Source of the DNA: Lactobacillus jensenii DSM 20557 | Lineage (GTDB): Bacteria; Bacillota; Bacilli; Lactobacillales; Lactobacillaceae | Assembly (NCBI RefSeq): GCF_001436455.1 | Contig: NZ_AYYU01000007.1 | Coordinates: forward strand, 1 to 64,000 | DNA length: 64,000 nucleotides | Direction: 5' to 3' | Shown: piece after piece, positions 19,901-29,820 of the stretch | How positions within the stretch are numbered: the first letter of the stretch is position 1 | Layout: every line of letters begins with the position of its first letter | Notes under the pieces: generated by a model | The model's input: the letters and a program-made list of their open reading frames with translations, nothing else | What the model was told of the DNA's origin: nothing | The model's database searches: none | Made by a program: the position numbers and the translations under genes

Positions 19901-22274
19901 TATCATTCTCCATCTTAGGCTGAACTAACACTTGTCGTGGCTTAGACCCTTCTGAAGGTCCGACTATGCCCTTAGCTTCCATTTCATCAATAATCCTTGC
20001 AGCTCGATTATAACCTATTCTAAAGCGCCGTTGCAGCATTGAAACACTAGCTGATTGCTGTTTAGTTACTAGTTTAACTGCTTCATTATAAAATTCATCT
20101 TCTGGCTCATCATTATTGTCATTATTTGAAGATTCTTCACCTTTTTGCGGCATCATTGCTTCGTTATAATCAGCTTCTTGTTGACTCTTTACCCAATCTA
20201 CTACTTTTTCAACTTCTTCAACAGAAATATAGGCCCCTTGAACTCTCTCTGGTTTAGCCGCTCCAATTGGTAAATATAGCATATCTCCACGTCCAAGCAG
20301 CTTTTCAGCCCCTACTTGGTCCAAAATTGTCCGTGAGTCAACCCCACTAGATACAGCAAAAGAGATTCTAGAAGGCACATTAGCCTTAATTAACCCAGTA
20401 ATAACGTCAACACTAGGTCTTTGAGTAGCTAATATCATGTGAATACCAGCTGCTCTTGCCATTTGACCTAAGCGAACAATAGCATCTTCAACATCATGGC
20501 CCCCAACCATCATTAAATCGCTTAATTCGTCAACTACTACCAGGATAAATGGCAACTTCTTCATAACTGGCTTTTCTTTGTCTTGGTTGTTTTCAATAAC
20601 CTTTTGATTGTATTCACCAATGTTTCGAACGCCACCAGCAGCAAATAGTTTATAGCGCCTTTCCATTTCTTTAACAGTTTTGTGAAGAGCATTTGCTGCT
20701 AACTTTGCATCAGTAACCACTGGAATTAATAAATGTGGTACTCCACTATAAACAGATAGTTCAACCATCTTAGGATCAATCAGTACTAACTTAACATCAT
20801 CAGGGTTAGCCTTCATCAAAATACTGGTAAGCATAGTATTAATTGCAACTGACTTACCTGAACCAGTTGAACCTGCTATTAACATATGTGGCATTTTAGT
20901 CAAGTTCGCAGAAATTGTTGTTCCAGTAACATCTTTTCCCAATGGTACATCAAGTGGATTAGCTTTTGATTTATTATCTTGATTGAGCATGACATCTTTA
21001 AAAGAAACCGCACTAGTGGTTTTATTAGGAACCTCAATTCCTACTAAAGGCTTTCCTGGAATAGGGGCCTCGATTCTAATGTCTTTAGCAGCTAGCGCTA
21101 ATGCCAAATCATCTGCAAGATTGACAATTTTACTTACCTTAACACCAACTGCAGGTTGAATTTCATACCGGGTAACAGTTGGCCCTAAAATTGCCTTTTT
21201 TACGTTTACTTCTACACCAAATGATTTAAAAGTTGACTCTAAAACTTGAGTATTATGGCGAATTAAGTTTTTATCACTAGATTGATCTACTTTTTTTATT
21301 GGGGCTAGTAAATCAAGTGGTGGCTTTTGATAATTGGAATTTACATGTGTAGGCTTAATCTCTCCATGATCAACATTGCCTAATTCCATTTTCATCTTTT
21401 GGTCTTCTTCAGCAAAAGCATGACTTTTAGGCAAATCATGCTCTTCAGGATTAGTTGGTATCTCAATTTCTGGTTCAGACTGGACTGGTTGTTCATTAGT
21501 GGTTTTTTTTGATAAGTCTGGAATAACATCTAAATCATTTTGACTCTGGACTTGCATATCACCTGTATCAGGAAATATATCATCATTATTTGCCAAAGGA
21601 TCTTGCAAATTCTTGCGATTATCACGATTTTGTAAGTAATTATCACGAGCTTCAACATATTTGTCCTTAAGTTTGATACCTGCATCTTTATTCGTCTCAA
21701 TAAATTTTTGACTGGAAGACTGGAACAAATGTAATATTTGCACGAATTTAACATCAAAAAACATTAATAATCCACTAATAAGCAAAATAAGGCCCAGAAT
21801 GACTGCGCCTAAATTTCCTAATAAGGGATAAAAAATATTGTAATAAAAGCTACCAATTAATCCGCCACCGACACTCTCAGTTAAATTACCGCGACTAAAT
21901 TCAGCTAAGATAGTTTTGGTAAAAACATTAATAAATCCATTAAAGACATCGAGACGATTAAAGAAATTAGCAGCCAATTCTAAAACTAACCCGCTGTAAG
22001 CCAAAAACAGGCCACTACTTCTCTTAAATCCAATTAATGGTGGCTTTGAATAAATTAACATTACTGATCCAAACATTAAAAATAAAAATGCAAGGATAGG
22101 GTAACTATCACCAATAAAAAAGCGGAGAACATTTGCAAATTCTTTACCGATTAATCCTAATTTTGCAAAAGTAAGTAAGGCATAAATCACCAAAAAAATG
22201 CCAAAGATTGCCCAACGTAATTCTTTTTGAGCAACAGTCTTGGACTTAGCTGTCTTTTTCTTTTTTCTTGGCAT
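19890..22274 (-). CDS. ftsK: DNA translocase FtsK/SpoIIIE
   Basis: Septal DNA pump that clears chromosome termini at division. The 794-aa protein has four membrane segments in the first 180 residues, a short acidic linker (about 195-330) and the motor domain with Walker A GSTGSGKS (468-475) and the Walker B region LVVVDELSDLM. It ends with a winged-helix gamma domain (last 65 residues, SVSMLQRRFRIGYNRAARIID) that recognises polar DNA motifs. It is 19 bp after the DUF1149-like gene and overlaps the next gene. Confidence 0.96.
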   Translation of the reverse strand: MPRKKKKTAKSKTVAQKELRWAIFGIFLVIYALLTFAKLGLIGKEFANVLRFFIGDSYPILAFLFLMFGSVMLIYSKPPLIGFKRSSGLFLAYSGLVLELAANFFNRLDVFNGFINVFTKTILAEFSRGNLTESVGGGLIGSFYYNIFYPLLGNLGAVILGLILLISGLLMFFDVKFVQILHLFQSSSQKFIETNKDAGIKLKDKYVEARDNYLQNRDNRKNLQDPLANNDDIFPDTGDMQVQSQNDLDVIPDLSKKTTNEQPVQSEPEIEIPTNPEEHDLPKSHAFAEEDQKMKMELGNVDHGEIKPTHVNSNYQKPPLDLLAPIKKVDQSSDKNLIRHNTQVLESTFKSFGVEVNVKKAILGPTVTRYEIQPAVGVKVSKIVNLADDLALALAAKDIRIEAPIPGKPLVGIEVPNKTTSAVSFKDVMLNQDNKSKANPLDVPLGKDVTGTTISANLTKMPHMLIAGSTGSGKSVAINTMLTSILMKANPDDVKLVLIDPKMVELSVYSGVPHLLIPVVTDAKLAANALHKTVKEMERRYKLFAAGGVRNIGEYNQKVIENNQDKEKPVMKKLPFILVVVDELSDLMMVGGHDVEDAIVRLGQMARAAGIHMILATQRPSVDVITGLIKANVPSRISFAVSSGVDSRTILDQVGAEKLLGRGDMLYLPIGAAKPERVQGAYISVEEVEKVVDWVKSQQEADYNEAMMPQKGEESSNNDNNDEPEDEFYNEAVKLVTKQQSASVSMLQRRFRIGYNRAARIIDEMEAKGIVGPSEGSKPRQVLVQPKMENDNGQ

Positions 22275-22293
22275 TTCTTCTCCCCCTTATTAA

Positions 22294-22698
22294 TTAAAAG
22301 TTTGGTGTAAAATTCAAGTTAACTGGTTCATCTAAAGCTACCGAAGTTAACTGATAAGTTAAAGTTTCAATATATTCAACTAGTGGTCTGCTTAAGAGCT
22401 TATAATCACTCTTTTCAAGATCTTGGCCATCCCCATAATAATCTTTTAAGAAAACAACCTGTGTAATTAGTCCAGAAACTGTAAATTCACCTGGATTAGG
22501 ACTTACTTCAAATGGAACTGCAATTTCAAAATAGCTTCCACCTTCAGCTTCAAGCAAGTTACCTTCATCATCTTTTTGGGCTGCTTTTCTCAACGCAATA
22601 TTAACTTCACTTTTAACATGATTTTCTTCATTCAAATCATAATGAAAATTTCTTACTAATACGGGAGTTTCTTTTGTAAATTCAACCATTTTATTCAT
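22294..22698 (-). CDS. DUF1149-like conserved protein
   Basis: A 134-aa soluble protein, MVEFTKETPVLVRNFHYD near its start (in-frame ATG 22698 or 22689). I believe it belongs to the lactobacillales-specific DUF1149 group, from its opening and its acidic beta-rich composition, but this is memory rather than a search. The function is unknown. It overlaps the end of trmL by 8 bp and precedes ftsK, so it is co-transcribed with both. Confidence 0.7.
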   Translation of the reverse strand: MNKMVEFTKETPVLVRNFHYDLNEENHVKSEVNIALRKAAQKDDEGNLLEAEGGSYFEIAVPFEVSPNPGEFTVSGLITQVVFLKDYYGDGQDLEKSDYKLLSRPLVEYIETLTYQLTSVALDEPVNLNFTPNF

Positions 22699-23248
22699 CT
22701 CCTAGATTTCTTTCATATCGTTCATGTCTGTTGTAATCATCTTTTAACTTATCATTTTCATAATGATGACTCTTTTCAAGATGAGGGAAACCTTGTTGAC
22801 GTAAAGCTTCCATAATCACCATGGCAGCTGAATTTGATAAGTTGTAAGCACGAATGTGGTTGGACATTGGAATTCGCAAATTGCGGTCATAATACTCTCT
22901 CATAAAAGTTTCTGGCAAACCAGTAGTTTCTTTACCGAAGACAAAATAATAATTCTTATTTTCATCTGTATAATCAACATCTGTGTATGACTTAGATGAA
23001 AACTTTGAAATTAAATACATTTCATCATTAGGTCCTAAAGTTTCCAAAAAGGCCTTCAAATCATCATGCTTATGAATTTCGACTTTATCCCAGTAATCCA
23101 GTCCTGCACGCTTCATTTTTTTATTATCAAGTTGAAATCCAAGTGGTTCAATTAAGTCTAAAACAGTTTCTGTTCCTGCACAGGTTCTAGCGATATTACC
23201 AGTATTAGCTGGCATAAGTGGTTCAAATAATACAATATGATTAGTCAT
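22691..23248 (-). CDS. trmL: tRNA (cytidine/uridine-34-2'-O)-methyltransferase
   Basis: SPOUT-class enzyme that methylates the wobble ribose of tRNA-Leu species. The 185-aa length is close to normal. Motifs visible are the N-terminal EPLMPANTGNIARTC, the SAM knot FGKETTGLP, and IPMSNHIRAYNLSNSAAM at the dimer interface. The C-terminal 20 residues are charged and a little longer than in E. coli TrmL. It overlaps the upstream permease gene by 8 bp. Confidence 0.93.
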   Translation of the reverse strand: MTNHIVLFEPLMPANTGNIARTCAGTETVLDLIEPLGFQLDNKKMKRAGLDYWDKVEIHKHDDLKAFLETLGPNDEMYLISKFSSKSYTDVDYTDENKNYYFVFGKETTGLPETFMREYYDRNLRIPMSNHIRAYNLSNSAAMVIMEALRQQGFPHLEKSHHYENDKLKDDYNRHERYERNLGDE

Positions 23249-24446
23249 TTTTATCTCCTAAATCTAACTTAGTTTGATTCTCTTTACCAATTTCAAACAA
23301 ATCTTCGTCATTATAAAAGCGTGACACAGATTTAAAATAGTTAAAACTTCGTGATACAACAATTTTAACAACTGCATAGATTGGAATGCCAAAAATCACA
23401 CCCCAAAGCCCCCAAACAGCACTGGCTCCAATTAAAAGGAGAATTGTTGTTATTGGATGCATTTTCATCTTGTTTCCAACAATAATTGGAGAAATAAATC
23501 GTGTTTCAATTGTTTGTTCAATTGCAAAAACAATCAATACATTAATTAGCATCCCCCAAGAAGTAATCGAAGCAATTATCAAAACAGGAATCAAGGCAAT
23601 AAATGTACCAAAATAAGGGATTAATAGCATAAAAGCAGCCAAAACAGCCAAAGCACTCCCATATGGTAAACCAATTATATTATAGCCAATAGCATAAATA
23701 ATACCGACCCAAACTGCTACAGTAATTTGGCCTCGAATATAGGCACTGATTGCTTCATTAATATCATGAAGTAATCTAGAAAAACTATCCTGCCATCTAC
23801 GAGGAGCAAACTTAGTAAGATAACCATTTAATTGATGGCCATCTTTAAGCATATAAAATAAGACAAATGGTGCTGTCAACAAGGTCATAAAAATCATAGT
23901 AATTACGCTAACAGCAGATGAAATATTTGTTAACGCAGCAGTTCCAGTATCTTGCCAAGACTTAAAAAGAGTCTTTTCAATACTATCAATTACACTATTA
24001 ATATTAGACTTAACACCTTTTAGATGTGGATCGTGTAGCAAATTCTGAATTGTTTTTACACTTGTATCCCAAATATTAGGCCAATTTTTAATTAAGGCAT
24101 CAACTTGATTTTGAATAATTGGTAATAGTGAGTTAATAATCCAAATCAAAGCACCAAGTACTAGTAAAAATAATACTAAAATTGTTACTGTTCTTGGGAC
24201 TTTTAGCTTTTGCTCAAAAAAATCCACAATTGGATTCATCATGTAATATTGTACCAAGGCTAAAAGCAATGGTGGTAAAATCGCACAAAAGAACATCCAA
24301 GCTGGATTTAAAATAAATGAAATCTGTTCAAATAAAAAAATTATCAGAAAGAACAGTAATATATTAAGTAAAAAAATTGTAAAACGATTATTCAAAAACC
24401 AATCTTTAAATAAAGTAGGCCGCTTCAAATTAGTCTTATTATCCAT
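23241..24446 (-). CDS. AI-2E family (PerM-like) membrane transporter
   Basis: A 401-aa membrane protein with the PF01594 pattern: two N-terminal hydrophobic hairpins, a soluble middle part (about 110-175), then a cluster of hydrophobic segments with AFMLLIPYFGTFIALIP and IEQTIETRFISPIIVGNKMKMHP. The family includes exporters and Na+/H+ antiporters, and the substrate cannot be told from sequence. It is the first gene of the transcript that continues into trmL. Confidence 0.88.
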   Translation of the reverse strand: MDNKTNLKRPTLFKDWFLNNRFTIFLLNILLFFLIIFLFEQISFILNPAWMFFCAILPPLLLALVQYYMMNPIVDFFEQKLKVPRTVTILVLFLLVLGALIWIINSLLPIIQNQVDALIKNWPNIWDTSVKTIQNLLHDPHLKGVKSNINSVIDSIEKTLFKSWQDTGTAALTNISSAVSVITMIFMTLLTAPFVLFYMLKDGHQLNGYLTKFAPRRWQDSFSRLLHDINEAISAYIRGQITVAVWVGIIYAIGYNIIGLPYGSALAVLAAFMLLIPYFGTFIALIPVLIIASITSWGMLINVLIVFAIEQTIETRFISPIIVGNKMKMHPITTILLLIGASAVWGLWGVIFGIPIYAVVKIVVSRSFNYFKSVSRFYNDEDLFEIGKENQTKLDLGDKND

Positions 24447-24485
24447 AAATTAACCCCTTTTTATGTCTAATCTAAATTTTAGCAT

Positions 24486-24522
24486 AAATAAAACTCGCCT
24501 ATCTTAAAATAAGCGAGTTTTT
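24486..24522 (-). terminator. Terminator after the P-type ATPase gene
   Basis: AAACTCGC (24491-24498) pairs with GCGAGTTT (24513-24520), the stem continuing inward with partial pairs. A T-run follows on the minus strand. It is just after the stop at 24526. Confidence 0.78.
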
Positions 24523-24525
24523 TAG

Positions 24526-27270
24526 CTATTTATTGATTCTAAAAAGCTTTTTTCTAGCTTCTTCAATCAAAATTAATGGTATTGGAATGAGACAAAGCAT
24601 TATCCAATCACTGATACCTAAAACACCAGTATTGAAGATACCCTGAACTCCTGGAGTAACCGTTAAAATAATAAACAAAATTATTTCAAATAGAATTCCA
24701 GTCCAGATGTGAGGATTAATAAATAGACCTTTTTTAAATACTGATACCTTTTCAGTTCGACAATTAATAACATTTGCAATTTGACTAAAGACAATTGCCC
24801 CTAAGGTCATAGTTGTAGCTTTAATATAAATATCACCACTAGCTGCTAAATGTCCGAAGACTAAGCCAGCTTGTTTATTTACAAAGAAGTAAGCTGCAAT
24901 TGAAACTAAAGCTTCAAGCAATCCATACCACAAGAATGCTTTAACTAGAACTCTTTTATTCAAAAGATGCTCATCTCGACTAATTGGTGCGCGCTTCATA
25001 ACGTCTGGATCACTAGGCTCAGCCCCCAAGGCTAAAGCAGGAAGCATATCTGTTCCTAAATCAATTGTCAAAATTTGCATAACTGTTAGTGGTAGAGGTA
25101 TCAATCCACCTGATAAAAGATATAGCACTGAAGGAATTGCTTCCGGAACATTTGAAGAAAGAATATATGTCAAGAATTTACGAATATTGCTATATACAGT
25201 TCTTCCTTCTTCAATCGCAGCAACAATTGAAGCAAAATTATCATCTGTCAAAATCATATTAGCAGCATCTTTGGCAACATCTGTACCACTAAGTCCCATT
25301 GCAATCCCAATATCAGCTCTCTTAAGCGCAGGAGCATCATTTACTCCATCACCAGTTGCTGCAACAACTTCACCATTCTCTTGGAAAGTCTTTACAATCT
25401 TGTATTTCTGTTCAGGCGCTACTCTAGCAAAGATAACTTCGTCTTTTAAAGCTTCACGTAATTCGCTATCAGACATTTCATCGAGTTCACGTCCATCAAT
25501 TACGCGTGCTTTTTCAGAAGTTATCCCAATCTTAACTGCAACTGTTTTAGCAGTCAATTTAGAGTCACCCGTAACCATAACAACACGAATCTTGGCATCA
25601 TGACAATGCTTAATTGCATCATAAATTTCTGGTCTTGGAGGATCACTCATTGTTACCAATCCGGCGAATACCAACTGACTCTCTGCAGTTTCAATTGTCA
25701 GATTAGAAATTGCATCATCATTTTTAATCTTCTTATATGCTAAACCCATGCTACGCAAACCTTGACGCGCATAATCTGCATTTAGTCGATCTAACTTTTG
25801 CTTATCTTCAGCTGTTAATGGTTTGACTTCACCATTAACTTGAACAAAGTTACAATCCTTAATTAAGTCACTGTAAGAGCCTTTAACCAAAACAGCTGCT
25901 TCACTATCGCTAATTTGGTTAACAGTAGACATTTTTTTACGTTCTGAATCAAATGGAAATTCTCTAAGACGTGGCTTCTTAACCATTTGTTTATGAATAT
26001 CATAGCCTGCCTTTTGAGCCATAATTACTAAAGATGCTTCAGTTGGCGTTCCTAAAATCTTATTTTGGCCATCTTTATTTTCGATTGAAGTATCATTATC
26101 CAAAGAAGCTATCTCAGTAATAACTTTTAAATCTGGGTGTTCATCATACCAAAGTTGTTTACCATTTAATTCAACTTGTCCATTGTTAACATATCCATCA
26201 CCAGTAACTTCAAATTCATCATTTAAAGTTCTAATATAGTGGATTGTCATTTGATTTTGAGTTAATGTACCAGTCTTATCAGAACAGATAACTGTTGTTT
26301 CACCCAACGTTTCTACTGAATTTAATTCTTTAACCAAGGCATGCTTTTTAGCCATTCTCTTAACACCTTGAGCTAAAGATAAAGTAACTGTTGGTAACAA
26401 TCCTTCTGGAATAAATGCAACAATCATTCCTAAACTAAAAATAAAAGCTGCTCCAAAAGGTTGCTTTACAAAGAAAATTGATGCAATAAAGAAAAATAGT
26501 CCAATCGTAAAGGCAATGATTGAAATTTGCTTAGTCAATCGATTTAATTCACGAGTTAAAGGTGAATCTACTTTTTCCTGTTCTTGAGTCAAGTGGGCAA
26601 TTTGTCCAAGCTCAGTATCCATCCCCGTACTAAAACAAATAGCTGTTGCAGTACCAGATACAGCTGTTGTACCTGAATAAACCATATTACTTTCAGCATA
26701 TTTTCCTTCACCAGGATCAAAACTAGTCCTTTTACTTTCAGGAACTGATTCACCATTTAAGGCAGATTGGTCCACTTGCAAACTAGTTGCACTAATAATT
26801 CTAGCATCAGCTGGAACCTTGCTCCCTGCTTGAAGTGCAAAAACATCCCCTGGAACTATATGCTTAGCTTCAACTTGTTTTTTCTTACCATCGCGGTACA
26901 CTTGCACATAACTTTCAAGCATTTTATTTAAAGCGTCTGTTGCCTTTTGTGCTTGTCGTTCTTGCCAAAAACTAAATGTCCCATTAATAATATTCACTAA
27001 CCAAATAGCAATCCCTAATTCCATTGTTCCTGAAACAATCGCAATAAAACCAGAAATCCAAAGTAAGATTGCCATTAAAGTTGTGAAGTTTTTAATAAAT
27101 GTTTGCCATTGACTTTGCTTAGGAGGCCGCTTTATTTCATTTAGACCATATTTTTCAAGTCTTTTTTCTGCTTCTTCTGAAGAAAGACCCTTACTAGATG
27201 AATTAAGTGTCTGATAAACGCTATCAATTTCACTTTGAGCATAAAGCTCGCGAATTTTCTTTTCGTCCAC
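24526..27270 (-). CDS. P-type cation-transporting ATPase (type II)
   Basis: A 914-aa ion pump. N-terminal cation-ATPase domain (about 10-75), actuator loop NGESVPES (172-179, TGES is the usual form), ion-site helix PEGLLPTVT (288-296), phosphorylated Asp331 in DKTGTLT, and hinge TGDGVNDAPALKRADIG. There are about ten membrane segments. No N-terminal heavy-metal domain or CPC motif is present. PEGLL resembles the Na/K-type (IIC) helix more than the SERCA PEGLP form, so Na+, K+ or Ca2+ are all possible. It is a monocistronic gene with its own terminator. Confidence 0.9.
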   Translation of the reverse strand: MDEKKIRELYAQSEIDSVYQTLNSSSKGLSSEEAEKRLEKYGLNEIKRPPKQSQWQTFIKNFTTLMAILLWISGFIAIVSGTMELGIAIWLVNIINGTFSFWQERQAQKATDALNKMLESYVQVYRDGKKKQVEAKHIVPGDVFALQAGSKVPADARIISATSLQVDQSALNGESVPESKRTSFDPGEGKYAESNMVYSGTTAVSGTATAICFSTGMDTELGQIAHLTQEQEKVDSPLTRELNRLTKQISIIAFTIGLFFFIASIFFVKQPFGAAFIFSLGMIVAFIPEGLLPTVTLSLAQGVKRMAKKHALVKELNSVETLGETTVICSDKTGTLTQNQMTIHYIRTLNDEFEVTGDGYVNNGQVELNGKQLWYDEHPDLKVITEIASLDNDTSIENKDGQNKILGTPTEASLVIMAQKAGYDIHKQMVKKPRLREFPFDSERKKMSTVNQISDSEAAVLVKGSYSDLIKDCNFVQVNGEVKPLTAEDKQKLDRLNADYARQGLRSMGLAYKKIKNDDAISNLTIETAESQLVFAGLVTMSDPPRPEIYDAIKHCHDAKIRVVMVTGDSKLTAKTVAVKIGITSEKARVIDGRELDEMSDSELREALKDEVIFARVAPEQKYKIVKTFQENGEVVAATGDGVNDAPALKRADIGIAMGLSGTDVAKDAANMILTDDNFASIVAAIEEGRTVYSNIRKFLTYILSSNVPEAIPSVLYLLSGGLIPLPLTVMQILTIDLGTDMLPALALGAEPSDPDVMKRAPISRDEHLLNKRVLVKAFLWYGLLEALVSIAAYFFVNKQAGLVFGHLAASGDIYIKATTMTLGAIVFSQIANVINCRTEKVSVFKKGLFINPHIWTGILFEIILFIILTVTPGVQGIFNTGVLGISDWIMLCLIPIPLILIEEARKKLFRINK

Positions 27271-27375
27271 TTCATTCTCCTCTTTCTTAAATGTTACTTA
27301 ACCATTTTAACTCAAAAAAATTAACTAGCAATGATATACTAATAAAAGTTCATGATGTGAATGGAGGGATTATAT

Positions 27376-28398
27376 ATGAAAGTTTTCATTGGAGGCTATA
27401 CAAAAAAGACTTCAAAAGGTATTTATCAAGCTGATTTAACCATTAAAGATGGTCAAGCAAGTTTAGGGAACTTTACTAATTGTGTTGAATTAAATGGACC
27501 TACATATTTCAAAAAATGTGGTAATTATTTGTTCTCAATTGCCAAAAATAAAGATGAAGGTGGGATTAGCTTCTTTCAACTAAATCCAGTTAAATTAATA
27601 AACTCAGTTTTTCAACCTGGTGCTTCACCTGCTTATTTAGGAATCAACGAAGATAAGCATTTAGTTTATACAGCAAATTATCATACAGCTTATTTATCTG
27701 TATATCATTACGATAATGACGGCGTTAGTTTAGTTGATCAGGTTAAGCATGACAGTTTTAATTTGGGCCCTCGCCCAGAACAAAAAGATGGCGCTCATCC
27801 ACACTTTTTTGATGAAACACCTTCAGGCAAGTTAGTTTCCTGTGATTTAGGTAATGACAGTGTCGACTTCTATGACTTAAAAGATGGTCATTTAGTTCAT
27901 CTAGCACGTTATTTAAACGAAGCAGGATTTGGTAGTCGTCACATTGTATTTAATAAAGAAAATAATTACTTTTATGTTGCTGGTGAATTATCAAGCAAAA
28001 TAAATGTCGTTAAATATAACGAAAAAACTTGGGAATTTGAAAATATAGCTACTTATAGAACTATTCCTGATGACTATACTGATCATAACGGTGTTGCAGC
28101 TATTAGAATGTCAAACGATGGGAAGTTCTTATATCTTTCTAATCGTGGCCACAATTCAATTACTGTATTTAAAATAAAAGCAGATCATACTTTAGAACTA
28201 GTGCAACGAATTTCAACATTTGGTGAATTTCCACGTGATTTCAACTGGGATAGTAGTGAAAAATGGGTTATCGCTACCAACCAAAATACAGACAATGCCA
28301 CCTTATACGAAAGAAATAGCGAGATGGGAACATTAGCCGTAGTTCAAAAAGATGTCGCAGTTCCAGAAGGAACTTGCGTAGTATTTAGTAAGGAGTAG
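27376..28398 (+). CDS. Lactonase family beta-propeller protein (6-phosphogluconolactonase-like)
   Basis: A 340-aa seven-bladed propeller of the PF10282 family (YkgB/Pgl), which includes E. coli 6-phosphogluconolactonase. Typical pieces are VFIGGYTKKTSKGIY at the start, GAHPHFFDETPSGKLVSCDLG, NDGKFLYLSNRGHNSI and FGEFPRDFNW. The ATG at 27376 follows GGAGGG at good spacing. An in-frame ATG at 27361 contains that ribosome site and is rejected. It lies 10 bp upstream of uppP. Confidence 0.85.
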   Translation: MKVFIGGYTKKTSKGIYQADLTIKDGQASLGNFTNCVELNGPTYFKKCGNYLFSIAKNKDEGGISFFQLNPVKLINSVFQPGASPAYLGINEDKHLVYTANYHTAYLSVYHYDNDGVSLVDQVKHDSFNLGPRPEQKDGAHPHFFDETPSGKLVSCDLGNDSVDFYDLKDGHLVHLARYLNEAGFGSRHIVFNKENNYFYVAGELSSKINVVKYNEKTWEFENIATYRTIPDDYTDHNGVAAIRMSNDGKFLYLSNRGHNSITVFKIKADHTLELVQRISTFGEFPRDFNWDSSEKWVIATNQNTDNATLYERNSEMGTLAVVQKDVAVPEGTCVVFSKE

Positions 28399-28408
28399 TT
28401 TATAATCA

Positions 28409-29239
28409 ATGTTAATTAACATTATCAAGGCAATTATTTTAGGGATTATTGAAGGAATTACCGAATTTCTTCCAATATCTTCTACAGGACACTTATACTT
28501 AGCAAATTATGTTGTTAAGCTACAAGAAAATCAATCATTCATCGATATGTTTATGGTGGTTATCCAACTTGGAGCAATCTTAAGCATTATTGTCATTTAC
28601 TTTAATAAGCTTAATCCATTTTCATTATCAAAAACCAAATTACAACGAGAAAACACTTGGAAACTTTGGATAAAAGTTGTCGTTGCTGTATTACCTTCAG
28701 TAATCATTGGTTTACCATTAAACGATTGGCTTGATGAACATATGACCAATTGGCAAGTAATCAGTGCTACCTTGATTATCTATGGGGTATTATTCATCTT
28801 ACTTGAAAATTACTACAGAAACCGTGATTCTAAGTTAACTGATTTGAATAAAATCAGCTTCCAAATGGCATTTCTAATTGGGTGCTTCCAAGTCCTTTCA
28901 TTAATTCCAGGGACATCACGTTCTGGTGCTACTATCTTAGGAGCTATGCTTTTGGGTGCTAGCCGTTATGTTTCAGCTGAATTTTCATTTTTCCTAGCAA
29001 TTCCTACTATGTTTGGCGCTTCCTTATTAAAGATTGTCAAATATGTACACGCTGGACATACTTTTGTAGGAGATCAATTAGCAGTTCTTTTAGTTGGTAT
29101 GATAGTTTCTTTTGTTGTTGCGTACCTTGCTGTTAAATTCTTACTTAAATTTATTCAAACTCACGACTTTAAGTCCTTTGGTTGGTATAGAATAGCTTTA
29201 GGTATTATAGTCATCTTAATTGGAGTTTTTGTAAAATAG
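28409..29239 (+). CDS. uppP: Undecaprenyl-diphosphatase
   Basis: Membrane phosphatase that returns C55-PP to C55-P for peptidoglycan and teichoic acid synthesis, and gives bacitracin tolerance. The 276-aa protein has about eight membrane segments. Both catalytic motifs are intact: [15 protein letters not shown] (about 15-29) and [10 protein letters not shown] (about 167-176). It is transcribed with the lactonase gene and the small membrane gene after it. Confidence 0.96.
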   Translation: MLINIIKAIILGIIEGITEFLPISSTGHLYLANYVVKLQENQSFIDMFMVVIQLGAILSIIVIYFNKLNPFSLSKTKLQRENTWKLWIKVVVAVLPSVIIGLPLNDWLDEHMTNWQVISATLIIYGVLFILLENYYRNRDSKLTDLNKISFQMAFLIGCFQVLSLIPGTSRSGATILGAMLLGASRYVSAEFSFFLAIPTMFGASLLKIVKYVHAGHTFVGDQLAVLLVGMIVSFVVAYLAVKFLLKFIQTHDFKSFGWYRIALGIIVILIGVFVK

Positions 29240-29252
29240 TGAGGTGACCTAA

Positions 29253-29444
29253 ATGTTCAATCTTTTATTAGTATTATTGATCATTTGGCTATTATTTAAG
29301 TTAGGGATTGGTTTATTTAAGATTCTTACTTTCCTATTAGGAATCATTGTAATCTTTTATATAGCATCCTTTATACTTCTCCCAATTCTGATTATTTTTA
29401 TAATTGGATTAGGAATAACAACATTAAGCAAAGACTTTTTATAA
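29253..29444 (+). CDS. Small hydrophobic membrane protein
   Basis: A 63-aa protein made almost entirely of Leu, Ile and Phe, enough for two membrane spans. GAGGTG lies 7-8 bp before the ATG, which supports translation. It is 13 bp after uppP and is followed at once by a strong terminator, so it ends that operon. I do not recognise a family. A role near UppP is possible only by position. Confidence 0.65.
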   Translation: MFNLLLVLLIIWLLFKLGIGLFKILTFLLGIIVIFYIASFILLPILIIFIIGLGITTLSKDFL

Positions 29445-29466
29445 TAAAAAGTTGTAATTTGCAATG

Positions 29467-29501
29467 CCCCCGAAATTCGTATTCGAATTTCGGAGGTTTT
29501 T
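29467..29501 (+). terminator. Terminator of the uppP operon
   Basis: CCGAAATTCG (29470-29479) pairs perfectly with CGAATTTCGG (29484-29493), extended by flanking C-G pairs, followed by GGTTTTTAT on plus. Confidence 0.9.
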
Positions 29502-29507
29502 ATGTAG

Positions 29508-29672
29508 AAATTATTTATAAAGAATGAATTAATCTTTGATACAGATTGAGGTTAGCAATATCAACATGAATTAGCTATGCAAGCTATTAAACACAGCATG
29601 ACAAGAAAAAACTTTTCTATTCAATGATAGTTCTTTGCATACTTAAAAGAGGAACGATTTACTGTAAAGAAG
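29508..29672 (+). pseudogene. Decayed IS3-family transposase fragment
   Basis: Read in the frame that has GAT at 29538, the stretch reads LIFDTD*G*QYQHE, then IKHSMTRKNFSIQ, two stops, then FFAYLKEERF. This mirrors the C-terminal part of IS3/IS150-type OrfB transposases (HSDQGWQYQ..., QSMSRKG..., ESFFG.LK.E). Four stop codons and the absence of the rest of the gene show it is a fossil. The identification is by motif pattern only. No terminal inverted repeats were found. Confidence 0.6.
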
Positions 29673-29680
29673 ATAATTAA

Positions 29681-29717
29681 AAGGATTGATTCTGATACGG
29701 TATCAGAATCAATCCTT
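29681..29717. repeat. 37-bp near-perfect palindrome
   Basis: AAGGATTGATTCTGATAC (29681-29698), one central G, then its exact reverse complement (29700-29717): 18 of 18 pairs. No T-run follows on either strand, so it does not look like a terminator. It lies between the transposase scar and the LPQTG gene. The rest of the gap (29718-29820) shows nothing I can identify. Confidence 0.9.
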
Positions 29718-29820
29718 AGTTGCATAATATCAATAAAGGAGCTATTTTGGTTGGATTACTATAATTTAATCTACCAATTTTTATCACTCTCATAATTATT
29801 CAACTCTTAAAAATAACAAC

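Noticed and set aside
25187-25603. Plus-strand ORF of 138 codons inside the P-type ATPase gene
   Set aside because: It is antisense to conserved ATPase motifs (DKTGT to hinge region), has no ribosome site, and its Ser/Ala/Val composition is typical of an antisense shadow.
29738-29800. AAAGGAG followed by TTG giving a 5- or 14-codon peptide
   Set aside because: Too short, TTG start, no promoter and no conserved context.
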